Positions 7,051 through 13,420 of a stretch of DNA of 13,420 bases are shown here, piece after piece; the first letter of the stretch is position 1; each line of letters begins with the position of its first letter. The notes beneath the pieces are model-generated. The model was not told the DNA's origin, did no database searches, and worked only from the letters and a program-made list of their open reading frames with translations. The position numbers and the translations under genes are program-made. This DNA is from CAYUYH01 sp964449175. GTDB lineage: Bacteria; Planctomycetota; Phycisphaerae; SM23-33. The stretch spans positions 1 to 13,420 of the forward strand of contig CAYUYH010000048.1 of the NCBI GenBank assembly GCA_964449175.1. Direction: 5' to 3'.

Positions 7051-7887
7051 ATGCCAAAGATCCATCCGACGGCTATCGTCAGTTCGCGGGCCCGCCTGGC
7101 CGACGACGTGGAGGTCGGGCCCCACTGCATAATCGAGGACGATGTGGAGATCGGCCCGGGGACCGTGCTGCGGTCTCACGCCGTCATCCGCCGCTACACG
7201 ACGCTCGGCAGCGGCAACATGGTCGACTCGCTGGTCGTGCTGGGCGGCGAGCCGCAGGACCTGAAGTTCACGCCCGACACCGTCAGCTACCTGCGGATCG
7301 GCGATAACAACGTCTTCCGCGAGGGCGTGACCATCTCGCGCGCCACGGCCAAGGGAGGCGCCACCACCGTGGGCAGCAACACCTACTGGATGGCCCACTC
7401 CCACGCCGGACACGATGCGACAATCGGCGACAATGCCATCCTCATCAACAACTGCGCCGTCGCCGGCCACGCCGTCATAGGCCCGCGGTCGATACTCTCA
7501 GCCAACACGTCCATCCACCAGTTCTGCTGGGTGGGCGAGCTGGTCATGTTCCAGGGCAACTCGGGGCTAAGCATGCACGCCCCTCCTTACGTGATGGTCG
7601 GCGACGGTGTCAACCACGTGGTGGGGCTGAACGTCGTCGGGCTCAAACGGGCGGCTGACCTGACCCACACCGACCGCGCGCAGATTCGCGAGGCCTTCAA
7701 GATCACCTACCGCAGCAGGCTCAGCCGGCAGGCCGCGCTGGATGAGATGGACGCCCACACCGAGTGGGGCGCCGCAGCGGTGAAGTTCCGCGACTTCGTG
7801 CATCGCGTCCACAAGGCGACCAAGCCCCACAACCGCGGGTTGTGCACGTTTCTTCGCAGCAACAAGTCCGACTCGGACGACAGTTAG
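7051..7887 (+). CDS. lpxA: Acyl-ACP--UDP-N-acetylglucosamine O-acyltransferase
   Basis: LpxA transfers a 3-hydroxyacyl chain from acyl carrier protein to UDP-GlcNAc, the first step of lipid A synthesis in the cytoplasm. The 278-residue protein begins PKIHPTAIV and continues as left-handed beta-helix hexapeptide repeats, with GGEPQDLKF (65-73) and REGVTISRAT (90-99). The segment AHSHAGHD places H118 and H121 opposite E. coli H122 and catalytic H125. H140 (VAGH) and H156 (SIHQF) match H144 and H160. The acyl-chain ruler glycine equivalent to E. coli G173 appears kept as G169. The C-terminal helical domain starts around residue 205. The start at 7051 was chosen for GCAGGAG at 7036-7042 and for family length. 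No lpxB, lpxC, lpxD or fabZ lies beside it. It converges with the CDF gene, 41 bp apart. Confidence 0.95.
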   Translation: MPKIHPTAIVSSRARLADDVEVGPHCIIEDDVEIGPGTVLRSHAVIRRYTTLGSGNMVDSLVVLGGEPQDLKFTPDTVSYLRIGDNNVFREGVTISRATAKGGATTVGSNTYWMAHSHAGHDATIGDNAILINNCAVAGHAVIGPRSILSANTSIHQFCWVGELVMFQGNSGLSMHAPPYVMVGDGVNHVVGLNVVGLKRAADLTHTDRAQIREAFKITYRSRLSRQAALDEMDAHTEWGAAAVKFRDFVHRVHKATKPHNRGLCTFLRSNKSDSDDS

Positions 7888-7928
7888 CCTTCCCCCCCCG
7901 GCCCAATGAAGAAGACGGGCCATGTCGC

Positions 7929-8843
7929 TCAGTCGCCGCCCTCCCCCGCCGGTTCGACGTGAACGATCACCTGGACCACGCTGCGGTCGGCCTGTTGGAC
8001 GCGCCGGCGGACTTCCGCGGCGATGTCATGCCCGGCCGCCACCGTCAGCTCCGGGTCGACCTGCACGTGCACGTCCATCTCTACCTTGCCGCCGAGCTTG
8101 CGGGCGCGGAAGGCGTGGAAGCCTCTCACGCCCTCGGTCTCCGCGAGCGCCTTCTCTATGTTGGCCAGCACCTCCTTGCCGGGGGCGCGGTCGATCAACT
8201 CGGAGGCGGCCGAACCCATGATCTTGGCGGCGACCACGACGATAAACGCCGCCAGGACGATCGCGGTGAGCGGGTCGAGGAACCCCCAGGTTGGCCCTCC
8301 GATGATCACGCCGCCCAGGCCCACAGCCGTCGCCGCCGCGGCCAGCGCGTCGACACGCGAATGCCAGGCGTTGGCGATAACGGAGGGGTTGGAGGCCTTC
8401 CGCCCCACGGCTCGCATCAGCCGAAACAACAGCTCCTTGACCGGCGCCGAGGCCAACGCCACCCAGAACGGCAGGCCCGCTTCGACGCCGGCGGGCTCGT
8501 GGCCGTGGATGTGCGTGTGCAGCGAGTTGATCGCGTTGTAGGCGATCACGCCGCCCACGCCCAGCAGGATCGCGCCGATGATAAGCCCCATCAGCGTGTT
8601 CACGCGAAGGTGGCCGTAGTGGTGCGTATCGTCCGCCGGCCTGTTGGCCACGCGCAGGCCGGCGAGGACCGGCACGTCCGTCGCCAGGTCCGACCAACTG
8701 TGGAGTCCGTCGGCCACCAGGGCCTGGCTGCGACAAAGGACGCCCACGGCGATCTTCGCCGCCGACAGAAGGATGTTCACCGCGACGCTGATCCACGTGA
8801 CCCCGGCGGGCGTCGTCCAGAACTTGCGCCTCTCGTCACTCAT
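7929..8843 (-). CDS. Cation diffusion facilitator family metal transporter
   Basis: CDF proteins export divalent metals such as Zn2+, Mn2+ or Fe2+ from the cytoplasm by proton exchange, as dimers in the inner membrane. The 304-residue protein shows about six membrane segments. The TM2 metal motif is ADGLHSWSD (D45, H48, D52) and the TM5 motif is HSRVD (H161, D165). HHYGH lies at 74-78. A histidine-rich periplasmic-side stretch HTHIHGHE is at 109-116. The C-terminal cytoplasmic domain (about 218-298) contains the typical GVRGFHAFRARKLGGKVEMDVHVQVDP. Metal specificity cannot be read with confidence. It lies 52 bp downstream of the acylphosphatase gene on the same strand, possibly cotranscribed. 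The short intergene to lpxA contains only a weak 5-bp hairpin (7900-7921). Confidence 0.93.
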   Translation of the reverse strand: MSDERRKFWTTPAGVTWISVAVNILLSAAKIAVGVLCRSQALVADGLHSWSDLATDVPVLAGLRVANRPADDTHHYGHLRVNTLMGLIIGAILLGVGGVIAYNAINSLHTHIHGHEPAGVEAGLPFWVALASAPVKELLFRLMRAVGRKASNPSVIANAWHSRVDALAAAATAVGLGGVIIGGPTWGFLDPLTAIVLAAFIVVVAAKIMGSAASELIDRAPGKEVLANIEKALAETEGVRGFHAFRARKLGGKVEMDVHVQVDPELTVAAGHDIAAEVRRRVQQADRSVVQVIVHVEPAGEGGD

Positions 8844-8895
8844 TGCCTGGTCTCAACTCCATTCGCCCGGCCGGGCGATGCAGCCGCCTGCCTAC

Positions 8896-9171
8896 TCAGA
8901 ATCGCACGGTGAACGCCTCGTCGCCCCCTTCGCAGGCGGCGGTCTGCTGGTCGGCCTGGCGGATGTAGCCGGCCATCCGCTCGCCAAGGTCGCGAAGGAA
9001 GGCGTCTATCTCCTCGGCGTCGCCCTCGGCTGCGCACTCAACGCGCCCGTCGGGCAGGTTGCGGACGTAGCCGGTGATGTCGTACCGCTCGGCCACGCGG
9101 CAGGCGGTGTAGCGGAAGCCCACTCCCTGGACGTTCCCGCCGAAATGCACTATCCGTCGCTCGCGTGACAT
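8896..9171 (-). CDS. acyP: Acylphosphatase
   Basis: This is a 91-residue cytoplasmic enzyme that hydrolyses acyl phosphates such as 1,3-bisphosphoglycerate. It carries the full signature GNVQGVGFRYTACRVAERYD with catalytic arginine R20, and GYVRNLPDGRVECAAEGD with catalytic asparagine N38. The alpha/beta ferredoxin-like length is right. The frame is open upstream to 9357, but that part overlaps polX and has no family resemblance. The ATG at 9171 is preceded by GGAG eight bases away. It is divergent from polX and may be cotranscribed with the CDF transporter downstream. Confidence 0.93.
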   Translation of the reverse strand: MSRERRIVHFGGNVQGVGFRYTACRVAERYDITGYVRNLPDGRVECAAEGDAEEIDAFLRDLGERMAGYIRQADQQTAACEGGDEAFTVRF

Positions 9172-9208
9172 GCACTGCGCTCCGCGGCTCGGCAGGCAAG
9201 TTGATCGC

Positions 9209-9237
9209 GGCCCGGCGCCGCCAGTTGCCGCCGGGCC
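9209..9237. repeat. Perfect 9-bp inverted repeat in the acyP-polX divergent promoter region
   Basis: GGCCCGGCG (9209-9217) and CGCCGGGCC (9229-9237) are exact reverse complements around an 11-base spacer. The right arm overlaps the putative polX -35 hexamer. The high GC content makes chance similarity more likely here than for the repeat near lpxA. Confidence 0.45.
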
Positions 9238-9252
9238 CGTGCCGCGTATACT
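9225..9252 (+). promoter_or_regulatory. Putative promoter of polX
   Basis: TTGCCG (9225-9230) and TATACT (9247-9252) are 16 bp apart. Transcription would start near 9258, a short leader before the ATG at 9275, with GAGG at 9264-9267 as the ribosome-binding site. The same -10 region reads TAGTAT on the minus strand (9253-9248) and could also serve acyP. Confidence 0.5.
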
Positions 9253-9274
9253 ATCGCGCCGGCGAGGCACGATC

Positions 9275-10993
9275 ATGAAGAACAGGGAAATCGCGGACAT
9301 CTTCTCGCAGATGGCCGACCTGATGGAAATCCTCGGCGAGAATCGCTTCAGGGTCAACAGCTACCGCAAGGCCGGGCGGATCATCCAGGAGCTGACCGAG
9401 CCGGTCGAGGACATCGCCGCCGCCGGTGAGCTGGAGGCGATCGCCGGCGTCGGCGCGAGTACCGCGGCCAAGATCAGCCAGTACCTCGACAGCGGCAAGA
9501 TCGACGCCCACCAGGAGCTGCTGGCCAAGGTGCCCGCCGGCGTGGCGGCTATGCTGTCCGTCGGCGGCATGGGGCCGAAGACCGCCGCCAAGCTGTGGAA
9601 GGCCGCCGGCGTCACGTCGGTCGCCCAGCTCAAGGAAGTGCTAGCCGACCCCGCCAAGTTTGCCGGCATCTCCGGGATGGGACCGAAGAAGGCCCAGCAG
9701 ATACTCCAGTCGCTGGCCTTTGCCGAGAAGGCACGGGGCAGGTCGCTGTTGGGCGAGGCCCGCGAGCTGGCCGAGGCGCTTCTCGCCGCGGTCAAGTCGG
9801 CCAAGGGCGCCAGGCGCGTCGAGATCGCCGGCAGCCTCCGCCGCGGCAAGGAGACCATCGGCGACGTGGACCTGCTCTGCCAGGCCGGCGCCAAGTCGGC
9901 CGACGGGATCATCAAGGCCTTCACCTCCGCGCCGGCCGTCGAGCGCATCCTGGCCGCCGGCGGCACGAAGGGCAGCGTGGTGCTCGCCGGCGGAACGCAG
10001 GCCGACCTCCGCGTGGTGGATAAGGCGAGCTTCGGCGCGGCGTGGATGTACTTCACCGGCTCGAAGGAACACAACGTCGCCATGCGCGAGCTGGCCATCA
10101 AACGCGGCATGAAGCTCAACGAGTACGGGCTGACCAAGGCGGACAAGCTCCTCGCCGGCGCCGGCGAGGAGGATGTCTACGCGGCGCTGGGCCTGCAGTT
10201 CGTCGCGCCGGAGCTGCGCGAGGACCGCGGCGAGCTGGCTGCCGCGGCCGCCGGCAAGCTGCCGAAGCTGCTGGAGCCAGGCGACATCCGCGGCGACATG
10301 CACATGCACACCACCGCCAGCGACGGGCAGGCGACCATCGAGGAGATGATCGAGGCCTGCCGCGCACGCGGGTACGCATACATGGCCGTCTGCGACCACT
10401 CGCAGAGCCAGATACAGGCCCACGGCCTGGACGCCAAGCGCCTGGCCCGCCACGTCGCTGAGATCAAGGCCATCGCCAACGGGTACGATGACATCGAGGT
10501 CCTGACCGGAATCGAGGTGGACATCTTCAAGGAAGGCGAGTTGGACTTCCCGGACGAGGTGCTGGCCGAGCTGGACTTCGTGACTGCCTCGCCGCACTCA
10601 GCCCTGAGCCAGGGCGCCGCCCAGGCCACCAAGCGGCTGATCCGCGCGATCGAGCACCCGCACGTTCACTGCATCGGGCATCCGTCGGGTCGGCTGATCG
10701 GCACGCGGGCGGGCATGGAGCTGGACATCGAGGCCATCGCCGCGGCCGCGGCCGCCAACGACGTAGCCCTGGAGATCAACGCCGACCCCCACCGCCTCGA
10801 CCTGCGCGACGTCCATGTTCGGGCGGCCGTCGAGGCCGGGGCCAAGCTGATCATCAATACCGACGCCCACACCACAGGATCGCTGGACCTGATGCGATAT
10901 GGCGTGATGACGGCGCGCCGCGGGTGGGCGACGGCGAAAGACGTGGTGAACACCTACAGCCCGGCCAAACTGAAGGCCTGGCTGGCCAGGTAG
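9275..10993 (+). CDS. polX: DNA polymerase/3'-5' exonuclease PolX
   Basis: PolX is a family X repair polymerase fused to a PHP nuclease domain, acting in base-excision or gap-filling repair. The 572-residue length is typical. The N-terminal 8-kDa-like domain has helix-hairpin-helix motifs: LEAIAGVGASTAAKI (53-67), LSVGGMGPKTAAKL and FAGISGMGPKKAQQIL. The polymerase palm has GSLRRGKETIGDVDLL, with metal-binding D197 and D199, and a third aspartate D244 in TQADLRVV. The C-terminal PHP domain keeps metal ligands H343, H345 and D350 (GDMHMHTTASD), H375 (CDHS), E414, H441 (ASPHS), H469 (IGHPSGR), D530 and H532 (NTDAHT), so both activities look intact. The start was chosen at the conserved MKNREIADIF with GAGG upstream. 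The stop is four bases from that of the converging lipoprotein gene. Confidence 0.96.
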   Translation: MKNREIADIFSQMADLMEILGENRFRVNSYRKAGRIIQELTEPVEDIAAAGELEAIAGVGASTAAKISQYLDSGKIDAHQELLAKVPAGVAAMLSVGGMGPKTAAKLWKAAGVTSVAQLKEVLADPAKFAGISGMGPKKAQQILQSLAFAEKARGRSLLGEARELAEALLAAVKSAKGARRVEIAGSLRRGKETIGDVDLLCQAGAKSADGIIKAFTSAPAVERILAAGGTKGSVVLAGGTQADLRVVDKASFGAAWMYFTGSKEHNVAMRELAIKRGMKLNEYGLTKADKLLAGAGEEDVYAALGLQFVAPELREDRGELAAAAAGKLPKLLEPGDIRGDMHMHTTASDGQATIEEMIEACRARGYAYMAVCDHSQSQIQAHGLDAKRLARHVAEIKAIANGYDDIEVLTGIEVDIFKEGELDFPDEVLAELDFVTASPHSALSQGAAQATKRLIRAIEHPHVHCIGHPSGRLIGTRAGMELDIEAIAAAAAANDVALEINADPHRLDLRDVHVRAAVEAGAKLIINTDAHTTGSLDLMRYGVMTARRGWATAKDVVNTYSPAKLKAWLAR

Positions 10994-10997
10994 TCCG

Positions 10998-12188
10998 TCA
11001 CGGTCCGGCGGGGGCCGTCGCGGAGGTGGCGGCGATAACCTTGAACGGCTCGCTGATGGCCAGTGTCGCCTCGCTCGTGCCGCCGGCGGGCGTAGCGGTC
11101 TTGGCCACGACGCGCAGGCGGCAGACGTCGCTGGCGATCGGGGGCACGGTCCACATGACGTCCTGGCCGCTAATCAGGCCCGTCGCCACGGTCTGCCAAC
11201 TACTCCCGTCGTCGGGGGAGAACTGAAGCTCCAGGTTCCCGTTCTCGCCGGCGGCGGGCGGCAGCCAGGCGAGCGTCTGCTCGCTTCGCCCGGCGAGAAT
11301 CTGTCCGCCTATGGGCCAGCCCGGGCGGTCTTCCAGGGCGACATGTTCAGGCCGCTCAAACGTCCTGCCCGGCTTGGCCGGGGCGAACGCCTCTCCGCCG
11401 ACCGGGCCGGCTACGTGCAGCACGTTGCTCATGGCCACGCCGATGTTGCCGGACTTGTCGCGGGCCTCCATGCGGAACCGCAGGCCGCCGTCTCGGCGGG
11501 CCTCGGGCGGAATCTCGATAGTCAGGCTGTCGGAGTCGCTCAGGGCCGCCGGCAGGCGGCTCCAGACGACGTTGTGGGGGAAGTCGGCGAAGCAGATGCC
11601 CAGTTGGATCGTGTTGGGGTCGAGGTGGGCGTCGCTGACGCCCCAGAACAGCGTGACGTTCTCGCCGACCGAGTATAGCCGCGGGATCGTCCGTTTCTCG
11701 TCCTCCCACGGCGGGGGAGTGACCGAAAGCACGATGGTCGGGGCCTGGCGGTCGACCACGTAGATGCGATGCGGGATGCCCGGCGGGCACTCGCTGGGGC
11801 TCTGGCCCGGCCCAACGAAGCGAATCCAGTAGTCGCCATCCTTGGCGGCAAGGAAGTTAAAGTGCGTCTGCTCCACGCCGTAGTAACCCGCCTTGGCCCA
11901 GTTGGCGCCCTGGTCGGTTGAGAACCACACGCCGACCCGCGGCACGCCGTTCAGTTGGCAGCCGCCGGGGTGCGGGATGAAGAACGAATCCTCGTTCGTG
12001 TAGTATACGCCGATGCCGTCGCCTACCGTCTCGGCTTCGGGTAGGTCCTCGCTGGGGCGGTAGTAGAACGGGGCGTCGTAGGCCCACGAGGGCATTTCCG
12101 CTTGCGGGTCGAACTTCGGGTTCTCGTCGGCGACGGTGCATCCGCCCACCAGGGCAAGCACCGCGATCAGCAAGCCCATCGCGCGCAT
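10998..12188 (-). CDS. Putative lipoprotein with two Asp-box motifs
   Basis: This encodes 396 residues. The N-terminus MRAMGLLIAVLALVGGC is a lipoprotein signal peptide with C17 as the likely lipidated cysteine. The mature protein looks beta-rich throughout. Two segments match the Asp-box pattern S-x-D-x-G-x-x-W: FSTDQGANW (S90-W97) and FSPDDGSSW (S324-W331). Between them lie Ig/FN3-like strands such as APTIVLSVTPPPW, and RFRMEARDKSGNIGVAMSNV. The C-terminal part reads like an Ig-type domain. No catalytic motif is recognised. An envelope surface or binding role is plausible but inferred. The frame is open far upstream (to 12686), overlapping the neighbouring gene; the start at 12188 is chosen because AGGAGAGG lies seven bases before it and the signal peptide begins there. 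It lies 166 bp downstream of the PGRP-like gene on the same strand. Confidence 0.85.
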   Translation of the reverse strand: MRAMGLLIAVLALVGGCTVADENPKFDPQAEMPSWAYDAPFYYRPSEDLPEAETVGDGIGVYYTNEDSFFIPHPGGCQLNGVPRVGVWFSTDQGANWAKAGYYGVEQTHFNFLAAKDGDYWIRFVGPGQSPSECPPGIPHRIYVVDRQAPTIVLSVTPPPWEDEKRTIPRLYSVGENVTLFWGVSDAHLDPNTIQLGICFADFPHNVVWSRLPAALSDSDSLTIEIPPEARRDGGLRFRMEARDKSGNIGVAMSNVLHVAGPVGGEAFAPAKPGRTFERPEHVALEDRPGWPIGGQILAGRSEQTLAWLPPAAGENGNLELQFSPDDGSSWQTVATGLISGQDVMWTVPPIASDVCRLRVVAKTATPAGGTSEATLAISEPFKVIAATSATAPAGP

Positions 12189-12354
12189 AGCCGGACCTCT
12201 CCTAACCCATGGTGCTTGCGGCAAGACGACTTCGCAGACACCGTCCATGTACATGCATCTTATCGGTAACAGGGTCTGTGAGCATGACGAATTCGCCGCC
12301 TTGGCGGGCCTGGACCACCGGTCCGCGGCCTGGGGTCGGCGGCCGGCGGCGCCG

Positions 12355-12945
12355 CTAGAGCGACCTGGGGCGAAGCAGCGAGGAGTTGAACTGCTTGGCG
12401 GGGAAAGCCCGTCCCGGCGAGCCGCTGGGCGGATCGATCTCCCTGGCGAGGTATATGCGTTCGGCCGTGATGCCGCAGGTCTGTTGGAGCGCGCGGACGA
12501 GCCCGACAAGGGCCTCGAACTGCCGCTGGGTGGGCGGCTGGGATGAGAAGTCGCCGACCAGGCAGATGCCGATCGTGTCCAGGCTCCAGTCGTGCCCGGG
12601 CGCAGCGACGTGCGGGCCGCCGACCTGGCGATTCCACAACTCCGTGGGGCGGATGCAGGTGCCGTCGCTTCCGTCGACTGCGGCAATCACGAAGTGGCAG
12701 GCGCGGTCCGCGTCCAGCCCCTCAGCCGTCGTGTGGACGACCACGTTCCGCCACTTGGCGACCTTGATCGTCTCGACGGCGCTGGCGACCGCTTCGGAGT
12801 ATTCATCAGCGGGCGTGGACACGGCTGACAGACGCGTCACCGGCGGGTGGATCGGGGCGGTATCCATCAGCATCAACGCCCCCGAGCCTACAGTCATGGC
12901 TACAACCAGTGCCCCCAGAGTCTTCATCGTCCGTGACGCGACCAT
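12355..12945 (-). CDS. PGRP/amidase_2-fold exported protein, probably catalytically inactive
   Basis: This 196-residue protein starts with a basic segment and a hydrophobic stretch (about 8-27), a signal peptide or membrane anchor. The rest follows the N-acetylmuramoyl-L-alanine amidase/PGRP plan. The first strand WRNVVVHTTAE has zinc-ligand histidine H71. Then come CHFVIAAVDGSDGTC, LWNRQVGGPHVAAPG, and SLDTIGICLVGDF. Next are PPTQRQFEALVGLVRALQQTCGI and IYLAREIDPPSGSPGRAFP. Active members normally have GYHFVI, GHR and CPG at the corresponding places. Here the tyrosine is C83, the second zinc histidine appears to be A167 and the zinc cysteine is S176. It probably binds peptidoglycan without cleaving it. 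The fold is confident, loss of activity is inferred. Starts at 12945 and 12927 are both possible; neither has a good Shine-Dalgarno sequence. Confidence 0.8.
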   Translation of the reverse strand: MVASRTMKTLGALVVAMTVGSGALMLMDTAPIHPPVTRLSAVSTPADEYSEAVASAVETIKVAKWRNVVVHTTAEGLDADRACHFVIAAVDGSDGTCIRPTELWNRQVGGPHVAAPGHDWSLDTIGICLVGDFSSQPPTQRQFEALVGLVRALQQTCGITAERIYLAREIDPPSGSPGRAFPAKQFNSSLLRPRSL

Positions 12946-13015
12946 AGTCTGCCAATGCCCTTTGAACGTGGGAAGTGCTCAGCACGGCCACACCAACGGC
13001 GGCCGACCTCTGCAG

Positions 13016-13044
13016 AATCTAAATCTGCTATCGACAAACTGCAA
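13016..13044 (-). promoter_or_regulatory. Possible promoter of the PGRP-like gene
   Basis: On the minus strand, TTGCAG (13044-13039) and TAGATT (13021-13016) are separated by 17 bp. Transcription would start near 13009, about 65 bases before the ATG at 12945. Both hexamers are imperfect matches to the sigma-70 consensus. Confidence 0.35.
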
Positions 13045-13197
13045 GGGATTACATGCGGATATCTGCGCGAAAGCACAACTTCCCCGCCGCGGCGCTCGGC
13101 GGCAGCGCGACCACCGGCCAAGTGCTCGCCGGCAGCGTCAGACAAGATGCCAATCGGAGTTACCAACAGGGATCTCATAGTGACGGGGGATAGCCCG

Positions 13198-13220
13198 AAC
13201 ATCTTTGCCGGTAAGATGTT
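13198..13220. repeat. AACATCTT/AAGATGTT inverted repeat downstream of rnc
   Basis: AACATCTT (13198-13205) and AAGATGTT (13213-13220) are exact reverse complements with a 7-base spacer. The repeat lies about 40 bases beyond the rnc stop codon, where a 3'-end hairpin would be expected. No T-run follows it on the minus strand, so a classical terminator is not shown. It could instead be a protein-binding site or an RNA 3'-end stabiliser. Confidence 0.5.
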
Positions 13221-13261
13221 ATGCCTGCAACTGAACGGCTATCGGCGCCTGTTGGCAGAAT

Positions 13262-13420
13262 CTACGTGGCTTCCTGATCGACCAGGCCCAGCTCAGCCAG
13301 CGCCCGGCGGGCGGCCTTCTGCTCAGCCGTCTTCTTCGTGTTGCCCCAGGCGCTGGGGAACTGCCTGCCGCTGGCCCAGACGGCGATCTCGAAGCACTTG
13401 CTGTGGTCGGGGCCTTTCTC
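13262..13420 (-). CDS. rnc: Ribonuclease III, C-terminal dsRNA-binding domain (partial)
   Basis: The last 52 residues and the TAG stop of a minus-strand gene that enters from the right edge. The sequence reads GPDHSKCFEIAVW, then GRQFPSAWGNTKKTAEQKAA and RRALAELG. This is the third part of a double-stranded-RNA-binding domain: the GPDH.K.F strand followed by the basic helix TKKTAEQKAA. The position at the protein C-terminus and the GPDHSKCF wording fit RNase III, which processes rRNA precursors and cleaves dsRNA. The catalytic domain lies outside the window, so another dsRBD protein is not strictly excluded. Confidence 0.85.
   Translation of the reverse strand, partial: EKGPDHSKCFEIAVWASGRQFPSAWGNTKKTAEQKAARRALAELGLVDQEAT

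Larger units (their letters stand above)
12946..13261. other. 316-bp intergenic region between rnc and the PGRP-like gene
   Basis: No gene, tRNA or rRNA is recognisable. It has a lower GC content than its surroundings. It contains a possible minus-strand promoter for the PGRP-like gene (13016-13044), a short GCAGA/TCTGC repeat overlapping that promoter, a GC-rich palindromic patch near 13085-13135, and a perfect 8-bp inverted repeat at 13198-13220. Short open frames have no ribosome-binding site or family resemblance. Confidence 0.55.

Noticed and set aside
7900..7921. GGCCC/GGGCC hairpin between lpxA and the CDF gene as a bidirectional terminator
   Set aside because: The stem is only five base pairs with a 12-base loop and no T-run on either strand, too weak to call.
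7764..8912. Plus-strand open frame of 382 codons
   Set aside because: It is antisense to the CDF transporter and overlaps the end of lpxA; the product is low-complexity and without motifs.
9641..10597. Minus-strand open frame of 318 codons inside polX
   Set aside because: PolX is intact with all catalytic residues; the opposite frame has no family resemblance.
12240..12260. CATGTACATG palindrome upstream of the Asp-box lipoprotein
   Set aside because: A single 10-bp palindrome without a recognisable promoter around it is too little to call an operator.
12189..12686. N-terminal extension of the Asp-box lipoprotein frame
   Set aside because: The extension overlaps the PGRP-like gene in another frame. 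A strong Shine-Dalgarno sequence and a signal peptide mark 12188 as the start.

Overview
The window is GC-rich, gene-dense bacterial chromosome with an ordinary housekeeping and cell-envelope gene set. I see no prophage, insertion sequence, CRISPR array, tRNA or rRNA. The best guess for the source is a Planctomycetota bacterium, perhaps a Phycisphaerae relative. This is inferred from lipid A synthesis together with a DUF58/BatA-type von Willebrand pair, a Dxs with GHAG and GDAS in place of GHSS and GDGA, and several lineage-restricted lipoproteins. No marker gene proves it.

Layout. Positions 1-2968 (minus strand) hold a tightly coupled cluster read right to left: rsmD, then a DUF58 protein, then a BatA-like VWA membrane protein that runs off the left edge. 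The first junction overlaps by one base and the second by four. A 352-bp gap (2969-3320) carries a probable rsmD leader with two hairpins and a TATAAT box, a minus-strand terminator-like structure, and a promoter for the next gene. A plus-strand lipoprotein gene (3321-3935) converges with the minus-strand isoprenoid pair ispA-dxs (6807-3989). lpxA (plus, 7051-7887) diverges from ispA across a 243-bp gap that contains a perfect 12-bp inverted repeat. lpxA converges with a minus-strand pair encoding an acylphosphatase and a cation diffusion facilitator. polX (plus, 9275-10993) diverges from the acylphosphatase. At the right are three minus-strand genes: the C-terminal end of rnc, a PGRP/amidase-fold protein that appears to have lost catalytic residues, and a lipoprotein with two Asp-box motifs.

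How the genes work together. ispA and dxs supply isoprenoid precursors: Dxs makes DXP at the head of the MEP pathway, and IspA condenses its IPP/DMAPP products to farnesyl diphosphate. lpxA starts lipid A synthesis, so the cell has a Gram-negative outer membrane. This fits the two lipoproteins and the periplasmic PGRP-like protein. rsmD and rnc act on rRNA, and polX acts in DNA repair.

The most notable observations are the probable pseudo-amidase, the inverted repeats in the lpxA and polX promoter regions, the DUF58/BatA pair attached to rsmD with no MoxR ATPase beside it, and a terminator-like element facing the 'wrong' way between rsmD and the lipoprotein gene. No clearly new multi-gene system was found.
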